In this document: positions 14,999 through 22,700 of the stretch, one piece after another
Numbering within the stretch: position 1 is the stretch's first letter
Layout: each line of letters starts with the position of its first letter
NCBI GenBank assembly: GCA_964458325.1
Contig: CAYWIM010000041.1
Location: 1 to 38,216 of the forward strand
DNA length: 38,216 bases
Direction: 5' to 3'
DNA from: JAGMXM01 sp964458325
GTDB taxonomy: Bacteria; Verrucomicrobiota; Verrucomicrobiia; Limisphaerales; UBA1319
The notes under the pieces: model-generated
The model's database searches: none
What the model was told of the DNA's origin: nothing
Seen by the model: the letters and a program-made list of their open reading frames with translations, nothing else
Made by a program: the position numbers and the translations under genes

Positions 14999-16285
14999 AT
15001 GAAACATGCCATGGCACGGTTTGCGTGGGCGGCCGGGATGGGGGCCGCCTTTCTTTCGTTCACTCTTGCTGGAGCGGAGCCGATGGCGCCGGGGGCGCGT
15101 CTGGCGATCGTCGGCGACTCGATCACCGAGCAGAAGATTTACACTCGATACATGGAGGCCTACCTGCTGGCGTGCGCCAGCCGGCTCGATGTCCGAGTCT
15201 TTCAGTATGGGTGGAGCGGGGAGACAGCGGGGGGATTCGCCGGCCGGCTCGAGAACGACCTGGCCGGATTCAACCCCACCGTGGCCACGACGTGCTATGG
15301 CATGAACGACGGCCAATACCGCCCTTACAGCGACGAGATCGGGCGGCCTTACGAGGCCAACATGCGCAAAGTGGCCGCCGGGCTCCAGAAGATCGGAGTG
15401 CAACGGGTTGTGCTCGGATCGCCCGGGGCCGTGGACACCCGATACTTCGTGAGACAGAACTTCGCGCCGTTATCTGGAGCGGAAGGCTACAACGCGAACC
15501 TCGCGGAGCTCCGCAACATCAACCGGCGGCTGGCATCGGAGCTTGGCCTGGTTTTTGCCGACGTGCATCAGCCGATGATCGATGCGATGGCCAAGGCCAA
15601 GGCCGCCTTGGGCAACGATTACGACGTGTGTGGCCGGGACGGTTTCCATCCGGGGCCCAACGGGCACCTGATCATGGCGTATGCATTTCTGCGGGCGCTT
15701 GGATGCGACGGCCAGATTGCGGATTTATCGCTCGATATGAAAGGCAAAGCCATCGGCTCGACCGGCCACCGGGTGGTGAGCGCCTCGGCCGGCCAGGCTA
15801 CGTTCGAGAGCTTGCGCTATCCCTTCTGCCACGACGGAGACGCGAAATCGTCGAGCGGCACGCGGAGCATCGCGCCCTACATCCCCTTCGACGCCGAGCT
15901 GAACCGGTTCATGTTGAAAGTGAGCGGTCTGGAGGCGGCTCGGGCCCGGGTGACCTGGGGCGATGAGAGCCGCGAGTTCGCCCGCGCTCAACTCGAACGG
16001 GGTGTCAACCTGGCGGCCGAGTTCGGCTCGACGCCCTTCGACAGTGCTTTCCGGCGGGTGACGGAGGCGGTCAGCGCGAAACAGAGGTTCGAAACCACCA
16101 TGATCAAGAGCCTGGTCACGCAATTCCGGCAGTTTTCCCGGGAAACCGAAAGCAGCCCCGATCTGGCCGAGGCATTTCGCGCGGTCCGGCAGCAGCTGCT
16201 GGTCCGGCAGGCGGAGCTCGACGCCGCGGTGCGCCGGGCCATTGTGCCGGTCGAGCATACGGTGAAGGTGGCGCCAATCCCTTGA
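14999..16285 (+). CDS. secreted SGNH/GDSL hydrolase
   Basis: Serine esterase-fold protein, probably removing acetyl or other ester groups from a carbohydrate. Residues 1-26 form a signal peptide. Block I is VGDSITEQ with nucleophile Ser41, block III is YGMNDG with the oxyanion Asn, and block V is DGFHPGPNGH with Asp214 and His217, a complete catalytic set. The 428-residue length exceeds a minimal SGNH domain: about 190 C-terminal residues form a second region with no recognised domain. Next to a sulfatase, it may act on the same sulfated, acylated polymer; that is inference. Confidence 0.88.
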   Translation: MKHAMARFAWAAGMGAAFLSFTLAGAEPMAPGARLAIVGDSITEQKIYTRYMEAYLLACASRLDVRVFQYGWSGETAGGFAGRLENDLAGFNPTVATTCYGMNDGQYRPYSDEIGRPYEANMRKVAAGLQKIGVQRVVLGSPGAVDTRYFVRQNFAPLSGAEGYNANLAELRNINRRLASELGLVFADVHQPMIDAMAKAKAALGNDYDVCGRDGFHPGPNGHLIMAYAFLRALGCDGQIADLSLDMKGKAIGSTGHRVVSASAGQATFESLRYPFCHDGDAKSSSGTRSIAPYIPFDAELNRFMLKVSGLEAARARVTWGDESREFARAQLERGVNLAAEFGSTPFDSAFRRVTEAVSAKQRFETTMIKSLVTQFRQFSRETESSPDLAEAFRAVRQQLLVRQAELDAAVRRAIVPVEHTVKVAPIP

Positions 16286-16451
16286 GATAATCTTTTAGCC
16301 CGGTAGAACTGCCGGGGCGCGCTGGTGGGCAGCGGGAATTCGGCCCACAGATCGGTCAGGGTGATGTTGGGCCGCGGGGTCCAGGGTTGTATGCATTCCG
16401 TCACAAGTCCGCGACGCAGGCTGCGTGCCCCCACGCGGCGCGGCTGCAAAC

Positions 16452-16588
16452 GCCGGGTCAGGGGACCCGGCCTACAAGGCGGCGGACAACCGCGTTGTAG
16501 ACCGTGTGACCTCACGCGGTGAACTTGATGGTCTACGGTCGAGCGCCAAGCCGGGCCTGCCTGCGCCGTGGCAGGCAGGAGACCCGGC
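16452..16588. repeat. cluster of GCCGGG..CCCGGC hairpins
   Basis: Three nested or tandem hairpins occur here. The first is GCCGGGTC-AGGG-GACCCGGC (16452-16471), an 8-bp perfect stem. The second pairs GTAGACC (16497-16503) with GGTCTAC (16530-16536) around an inner imperfect stem. The third has outer arms GCCGGG (16550-16555) and CCCGGC (16583-16588) around CCTGCC/GGCAGG. The shared outer arms of the first and third suggest members of a dispersed palindromic repeat family. Confidence 0.5.
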
Positions 16589-16799
16589 CAGAACCTTGCA
16601 GGCTCTTTGCCCTGCCTTTCGGTGGGCGGGCCTTGCGCGACAGGACTTCTAGCGTGGCGCGCCTCAGACCACTCACATATTTTGATCCATGATGTTTTTT
16701 GCATCATCGAATCCTTGGTTGCCGCGCCTCGATGGACGGCTGATTCCTCGGCTTTGCTAGTTGAAGGCATTCGATCAGTCTGTTACACAAGGCCTGTGA

Positions 16800-16937
16800 A
16801 ACTGGACGACATCATGGGTGTATTTGTCGTCGACCGCGGACGAGGGGATCCAAGGCCGCTTTTCAACTCCCGCGGAAGACCTTTCCTTCGAGCGTTTTGC
16901 CAGGGCGCTCATCGGACACTTGGCCGCCTACGCCTGA
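16800..16937 (+). pseudogene. possible 3' remnant of a gene upstream of the methyltransferase
   Basis: A 45-codon frame without its own start runs from just after a stop at 16797-16799 to a TGA at 16935-16937. Its last part (LSFERFARALIGHLAAYA) looks like a genuine protein C-terminus rather than a random frame, and it stops 4 bases before the methyltransferase ATG, as an operon partner would. It could be the tail of a cognate restriction endonuclease, but no endonuclease motif is visible, so identity is open. Confidence 0.3.
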
Positions 16938-16941
16938 ATTC

Positions 16942-17560
16942 ATGGACAAGACCGTTCATAGGCTGATCCACGGGGATGCGCGAGACCTCGGATTTCTAAG
17001 CGACAATTCCGTTCACCTCGTCGTCACGTCGCCCCCTTACTGGAATTTAAAACGCTACAATGAACACCCCGACCAACTGGGCCATATTCAGGATTACGAG
17101 GCGTTTCTGTTCGAGATCGAGAAGGTGTGGCGGCATGTTTACAGGATTCTGGTTCCTGGCGGCCGACTTGTATGCGTGGTGGGAGATGTCTGCGTGGCCC
17201 GGCGTGATTTTGGACGGCACCTCGTATTTCCGCTGCATGCCGACATCTGTGTTCTTTGCAGGCGGATCGGCTTTGACAATCTGAATCCGATCATTTGGCA
17301 CAAGATCGCCAATGCTTCTTACGAGGTCGAAAATGGATCGAAATTTCTGGGAAAGCCGTACGAGCCTAACGCGATTAATCGGGATCGAAATCGACCCGGA
17401 GTATTGCCGGATGGCGGCTCGCTACCTCAAAGCAGAGACATCCGATCTATTCAGGATTGCCGAGCTGCGATTCGAGCAGGCCCCCACGGAGGCCGCCAGC
17501 CTTGTGAAGGAAGACCGTGGTCTTTACGACGTCAAACCCGCCAAGAAGAAACGGGACTAG
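16942..17560 (+). pseudogene. DNA methyltransferase (TSPPY type), internally deleted and frameshifted
   Basis: Remnant of an adenine-N6 or cytosine-N4 DNA methyltransferase of the class with the catalytic motif ahead of the SAM motif. From the ATG at 16942 the frame reads IHGDARDLG, the catalytic TSPPYWNLKRY, the GGRLVCVVGDV strand, and ends its homologous part at KFLGKPYEPNA near 17373. The typical C-terminal sequence LIGIEIDPEYCRMAARYL then resumes in the +1-shifted frame at about 17375 and ends with a TAG at 17558-17560. The intervening 80 or so residues, which in relatives contain the SAM-binding DPFxGxGTT motif, are missing. The ribosome would instead read on to 17709 in the first frame. 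The product should be inactive. Base composition is less GC-biased than the neighbours, suggesting horizontal origin. Confidence 0.8.
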
Positions 17561-17582
17561 CCGGAGCGTTCAAGCCCGCAAC

Positions 17583-17603
17583 GCCGGGCCGAGTGGCCCC
17601 GGC
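17583..17603. terminator. hairpin between convergent genes
   Basis: GCCGGGCC-GAGT-GGcCCCGGC forms a strong stem with one bulged C between the methyltransferase remnant (ending 17560) and the convergent AraC-type gene (ending 17630). It could stop transcription from either side; the plus-strand side continues TTTC only. It shares GCCGGG/CCCGGC arms with the repeats at 16452-16588, so it may be another repeat copy acting as a terminator. Confidence 0.4.
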
Positions 17604-17629
17604 TTTCATGGCGGCAAACGATGTCTGCA

Positions 17630-18511
17630 CTACTTGCCGGGATTGGTTTCGGGGGCGATCTGGTGGGTCTGGCGGTATTGACGCGGGGTGCAGCCGCAGG
17701 ATTTCTTGAAGACTTTATTGAAGCGGTTGATGGAGCCGAAGCCGGCATCGAGAGCGCAGTCGAGGACGGTGTTGTCGCTGGTGACGAGCAGGCCCTGGGC
17801 ATGCGAGAGCCGGCACTGGGTGATGAAATCGACCAGGGTGATGCCGAACGTGCTGTGAAAGAGGGCCATGGCGTAATTGGGATGCAGCTTGACGGAGCGG
17901 CTGATGTCTTCGATTCGGATGTGCTGGGTATAATGGCGGGCGATGTAGGCGGCCATTTGTTCGGCTTTGCTCAACCCGCTGGCTCGGGAAGCCGGGCCGG
18001 GTTTTCGCATGGCGGCCGGTCCGGTTCCCGGATCGGGCAGGTCCATCGCCAACCGCAGCAGGCGAGCCTGCATCTCGAGGAGCGATGCGCGCTCGCGGTC
18101 GGGTTCCCCGCTGGATAGGTCCTTGGACCACTGTTCCATCGACGAAAGATCGGCGCCGTTCGGGTTTGGATTCGGATCGTTGACCAATTGGCCTTGCAGG
18201 ACCGGATGCGTCAGGTTTTCCGGGAATCGGCATTGGAGGAACCAGACCAGGGGGAGCGTGGCGGCGTAGTACTCGGGGTTGTTTTCGCTGTCGATGACCT
18301 GGTGAGGAATCGCCGCCCAAAAAAGGAACAGTCGCCCGGCTTCAATGATGACCTTGTGACCGCCTAACAGGTAGATCAGAGATCCTGTTCGGAGCAGGTT
18401 CACCTCGATTTCGTTGTGCCGGTCAGGCCGAGTCATCCGCGTGGGTGTCCAGCGTTCGCAAGTGAACCCGTAAGGCATGAAATCGGGCCGCGCATGGTCG
18501 AATCGACGCAT
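17630..18511 (-). CDS. AraC-family transcriptional regulator
   Basis: DNA-binding regulator with an N-terminal ligand-sensing cupin-like domain and a C-terminal double helix-turn-helix. The N-terminal half (residues about 30-115) has the HNEIEVNLLRTGSLIYLLGG pattern of AraC sugar-binding cupins. The HTH domain is at about residues 190-285, with IEDISRSVKLHPNYAMALFHSTFG as the first helix-turn-helix and ALDAGFGSINRFNKVFKKSCG as the second, ending in the usual P-x-x-Y/F-R. Likely a regulator of carbohydrate use; its target is unknown. The neighbouring prepilin gene is divergent across a 192-base AT-richer gap. Confidence 0.92.
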   Translation of the reverse strand: MRRFDHARPDFMPYGFTCERWTPTRMTRPDRHNEIEVNLLRTGSLIYLLGGHKVIIEAGRLFLFWAAIPHQVIDSENNPEYYAATLPLVWFLQCRFPENLTHPVLQGQLVNDPNPNPNGADLSSMEQWSKDLSSGEPDRERASLLEMQARLLRLAMDLPDPGTGPAAMRKPGPASRASGLSKAEQMAAYIARHYTQHIRIEDISRSVKLHPNYAMALFHSTFGITLVDFITQCRLSHAQGLLVTSDNTVLDCALDAGFGSINRFNKVFKKSCGCTPRQYRQTHQIAPETNPGK

Positions 18512-18703
18512 AATCTTAGGATAATGACAGATTCGGACACTGGCGAGTCATAAGCGATTCTCTTTCGAGCAAGCGTTGACGGAAGTGAGACAAGCAGAAT
18601 TGATTTCAATAACGATAAAGCACGCATCGAGGATCATTTTTTATTGCCGAATTAGCTCGACAGTTCAAAAATCATTGCTACCTTAGAAAATGACTATAAC
18701 TGG
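18512..18703. promoter_or_regulatory. AT-rich divergent control region
   Basis: Noticeably AT-richer than its surroundings. It separates the AraC-type gene (-) from the prepilin gene (+). TATAAC at 18695-18700 is a plausible plus-strand -10, but it would start transcription around 18707, inside the longest prepilin reading frame, which favours the later ATGs at 18773/18776. TTGACG at 18576-18581 is followed 17 bases later only by a poor -10. Specific sites for the regulator are not evident. Confidence 0.35.
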
Positions 18704-19669
18704 ATGAGATTGCGGAAGACTTTATCTGTCGGAGCGACTAAGCTGTCGATCGTAAGCAAGGCAATTTTTACCATGATGCTGTCATTGGATTTGAACGGAA
18801 GGATCTGGAAGCAGGCTGCCGATGCGGCGGGCCGAACTCGGGGCAAATCGGATGGTTCGACTCGGTGGCGGAGGGTCGGCGGTTTCACCCTGATCGAGCT
18901 GTTGGTCGTCATTGCGATCATCGCGATATTGGCGGGCATGCTGCTGCCGGCGTTGGGCAGGGCCAAGCTCAAGGCCCAGGGATTGTTTTGCATGAACAAT
19001 GCCAAGCAGTTGGGGCAAGCCCACATCATGTATGCGCTGGACAACAACGACATTGCGCTGGGGCCGCGGGTATCGAGCATTGCGCCGGCGTGGTGCGAAG
19101 GGTCCGTGGTGACGACGCCCGATGCGATCAACGAGGATCGCCTGGTGCAGAGCCCGACCTATCGGTATTTGTCCAACAAGAAGGTGTTTCACTGTCCCGC
19201 GGACCGGTCAGGGTTGAATTACAATGGGAAGATTGTGCTGCGCAATCGCAGCTATGCCATGAACGCCTTCATGGGGGACACGCAGACCTCGTGGGTGTTG
19301 GACCACAAGGCGGTGTACAAGACGGCGCCCAAGATGTCGTCCCTGACGCATCCGGGGCCCTCGGCGATTTACACCCTGCTCGACGAGCACGAGAACAGCA
19401 TCAACGACTCGCACTTCTTCCCGTTCCTCGATCTGCGCCGGTATGATCGGCGGTGGCTGGACGCGCCTTCGGGGCGGCATGGGAACGCGGCGGGGTTCAC
19501 CTTTGCGGACGGGCATTCGGAGATCAAGAAATTCAAGGACAGCGACTGCGCCACCGTGCGCGTAGCCGGGGGTGTGGTGATTCCGAACGATATTTCCTGG
19601 ATGCCGAACGCCGGGGTGAACGATCACGGGTGGTTTACCAACCACGTTGCGGCCTTCGTGGTCAGGTGA
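18704..19669 (+). CDS. prepilin-type secreted protein with H-x9-DG motif
   Basis: Pseudopilin-like protein exported and cleaved by prepilin peptidase. The type IV prepilin signal GGFTLIELLVVIAIIAIL has the cleavage Gly60-Phe61 and Glu at +5, followed by a single N-terminal helix (AGMLLPALGRAKLKAQGLFC.NNAKQLG), and near the C-terminus the RHGNAAGFTFADGH motif typical of planctomycete/verrucomicrobial family members. Starting at 18704 the leader is 60 residues, unusually long; ATGs at 18773 or 18776 give about 36 and agree better with the candidate -10. The role is unknown: genomes of this phylum carry many copies. The 1626-residue LamG protein follows after 94 bases with a hairpin between. Confidence 0.88.
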   Translation: MRLRKTLSVGATKLSIVSKAIFTMMLSLDLNGRIWKQAADAAGRTRGKSDGSTRWRRVGGFTLIELLVVIAIIAILAGMLLPALGRAKLKAQGLFCMNNAKQLGQAHIMYALDNNDIALGPRVSSIAPAWCEGSVVTTPDAINEDRLVQSPTYRYLSNKKVFHCPADRSGLNYNGKIVLRNRSYAMNAFMGDTQTSWVLDHKAVYKTAPKMSSLTHPGPSAIYTLLDEHENSINDSHFFPFLDLRRYDRRWLDAPSGRHGNAAGFTFADGHSEIKKFKDSDCATVRVAGGVVIPNDISWMPNAGVNDHGWFTNHVAAFVVR

Positions 19670-19695
19670 TGTGGTTTTCTGGAATGGATTTGTGA

Positions 19696-19722
19696 GGGGC
19701 TGCGGCGATATGCCGTAGCCCC
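19696..19722 (+). terminator. terminator-like hairpin after the prepilin gene
   Basis: GGGGCTGCGGC and GCCGTAGCCCC pair over 11 bp with one G-U, around the loop GATAT. No T-run follows, so termination efficiency is uncertain; it may instead attenuate transcription between the prepilin gene and the giant LamG gene. Confidence 0.5.
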
Positions 19723-19763
19723 AGCTCGGTTGTCGAGAACGCGAAACTGAATCCCAATCAATC

Positions 19764-22700
19764 ATGAAAAACTCCCACTTGCGGCGCGAGCGGTTTCTCG
19801 GCGCCGGTTATCGTTCGAGCTTGGCATTGGCAGCCTGCCTTTGGCTGGGGGCAGGGATGCTGGGCTTGTCTGTCCGGGGCGGCGCGCTGATCGATGTGCC
19901 GTTCGACGGCGACATGTGGGGCACCGCCGAGAACCGCGGTTACTCCGGCGGAACGGGGACATGGGTCCAGCAGAGCATTTACCCTGATTTCTCCGTCAAT
20001 GTTCCGGTTGGGCCTTATGCGCCCGCGGGCAATATCTCGTCGATCGACTTTGGATCGATTGCAGCCGGCGATGGCGCCCGGGCGATCGATTTTCCGCCGG
20101 TGACAACGGCGCCGACGTCGGGGTTGCGCGCCTTCACCATTGCGGGCTGGATCAACCTCCAGAGCACCACCATAGGATCCGGGGGCAACCGGATCATCAG
20201 CAGTTTCGTGGGCGGGAACACAGGGACGCTTGGCAGCGACCGGCAGCGCGGGTTCGATCTGGTCCAGGTGGCCAACAGCACCGCCTCGGCCACCGGCGCC
20301 CGGCTGCGGATCGGTGTCAATGCCGCTCCCGACCAGGACGTGCAGGGGCCGTATAGCTCGAACAACAAGCTCACGGCGGTGGGCGATGGCTCGGCGCCGG
20401 CGAACAACTGGGTCTTCTTCGCGGTCACCTACGATGCTCGCACGGATGCCTCGAACGACGGGCAGGTGCGGTATTACTTCGGCAACGCCAACACCCTGGC
20501 CGCTCTGGATACCGGCGTCGGCTCGAGCGGGGTTCAGACCTACGATCGCGGGCCCATCGTGGATCCGGGCATCGGCTGCACCCTGGGCAATTTCACTTCC
20601 GCTTCCGGGCTGGCTACGGCGCGAAACGACACGGCCAACTCCCGGGTGCTGCGCGGGTTGTTGGACGAGATTCGGTTCTTCGACACGGCGCTCGATCTGG
20701 CGGCGATCCAGGCGGTGCAGCAGTCGAGCCCCTCCCCGCTGCCTCCCAAGATCTCCGACGTGGTTCCGGCGCCGAACACGCCCTTCCACCCGGCGGCCCA
20801 GGGCATTCAGTTTACGGCGACCTCGACGGCGCCGATTCCGGCCGAGGGGATCTCGGTGGTGTTGAACGGAACGGATATCAGCTCGCAACTGTCGGTCACG
20901 GGCGATCCGATGGCTCGGAACGTGTCATGGACGGGCCTCGAGGCGAACCGCCTGTATGACGCGAGCATTACGGTTTCCAACACGATGGGGGTTGCCTTGT
21001 TCCGGACGAAATTCCAGACCATGCTCGATTCGAACTACACCTTCGAGGCGGAGGATTGGAACTTCGATGGCGGCCAATACATCCTCAACCCGGTGGTGAG
21101 CTGGGTGGATCCGAACTCGTATGTGGACCGGGGGGGTGTGCTGGGTGTGCAGGGAGTGGATTTCAACGATCTGAACTCGGGCACGCGTCCGGGGACGGGC
21201 AGCACCGAATGGCGCCGGCCCGCGGGCGCCGGCTTGCCGCAGACGATTCGGACGGCGGATTTTATGCGCCAGAAGTATATCGACGCGATGATGGATGATT
21301 ATCATGTGGTGAATGTGCTGGCCAACGAATGGCTGAACTACACGCGCTCATTTTCGGCCGGCAACTTCAAGATCTACCTGCGGGCGCAGAGCAGCGTGGC
21401 CCAGAGAGTGCAGCTGGATCGCGTGACGGGCAACATCACCCAGCCGGGGCAATCGACGGCGTTCCTCGGGATCTTCTATTTGCCGGCCGGCAACAGCGAT
21501 TATCAGTTCGTACCCTTGCGGGATGCCTCCGGGCAGTTTGAGGTCACGGCTCAGCTATCGGGTCTGCAGACCCTTCGGCTGACGCCGATGAACGCGAACA
21601 ACAACGTTTCCTTGAACTACGTCATGCTGGTTCCCGCGACCCAGGTGGCCCTGCCGCCCGCGGTGTCGATTACGGCGCCCGCGGACGGGACGGTTTCGAC
21701 CGGGGGCGCGGTGACGGTGAGCGCGAGCGCGTCCGACTCGGACGGCCAGGTTGCGAAGGTCAAGTTCACAGCCACGCTGGGGTCGGTGTCGACCGTTATT
21801 GGCGAGATCACTAATGCGCCGTATAGCCTGAGCTGGACGCCGGCGGCCGACGGCACGTACACGCTGGTGGCCGAGGCCACCGACAACGCGGGCATGACCG
21901 CGCTATCGAGTGCGATTCAAGTGGTTGTCGATACGCATCCGCCGGCGGCGGTATTCGTCGGCAGCCTGGACGGGCAGATGGTGAAGATCGCCTTCACGGA
22001 AGCGGTGCGCCAGGCGGCTGCGGAGACGGCCTCGAATTACCAGGTGACATCCCATCCGGGGATCACGGTCAGCCAGGCCACGTTGCAGCCAGGCGGCACG
22101 GCGGTTGAGCTGCTGCTGTCGGCGCCGATCACCGGGCAATTCCAGCTGGCGATCAACAACCTCCAGGACATGGCCGGCAACGCGTTCCCCGCGGCGCCGA
22201 TCACGGCCTACGTGTCGGCGCGACGCGGCGCGATCATCGATCTGCCGTTCAGCGAAGCGGCGGGGACCAGCACGCTCAACCTGGGGACCAGCGACGGCAG
22301 GGGCACCTTCGTGCAGAAGACCGGATTCCCGGCTTTCTCGGACAATGTTCCGGCGGGTCCATACGCGCCTCCTGCCAACCTCGCCTCCGTCGATTTCAAC
22401 GTGATCGCAGTCACCAACGATGGCGGACGGGCGATCGACTTCCCGGCGGCGACGACCGCCCCGACGACCGGCCTTCGCGCGTTCACCATCAGCGGCTGGA
22501 TCAATTTGCGGAGCACGACCATTGGCTCGGGCGGCAACCGGATCATCGGATGCTATCCTGGCGGCAGCGCTGCGACGCTGGGCTCAGGCCGGCAACGCGG
22601 GTTCGACATCGTCCAGGTCGCCAACAGTTCGGCCTCGCCCACCGGGGGGCGCCTTCGGATCGGCGTCAATGCCGCGCCCGACCAGGATGTCCAGGGCCCT

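Larger units (their letters stand above)
16286..16941. other. gene-poor region with hairpin repeats and possible gene remnant
   Basis: This 656-base stretch has no intact gene. After the SGNH stop, a hairpin (GCCCGG at 16298-16303 with CCGGGG at 16312-16317) may end transcription. The middle holds several GC-rich palindromes described separately. Towards 16800-16937 a short frame reads like the C-terminus of a protein and ends 4 bases before the methyltransferase start. The whole region looks like a decayed, repeat-invaded insertion site. Confidence 0.5.

Noticed and set aside
18576..18604. TTGACG-N17-ATTGAT promoter
   Set aside because: The -35 is fair but the -10 is poor, and the implied start lies about 90 bases from the gene without support.
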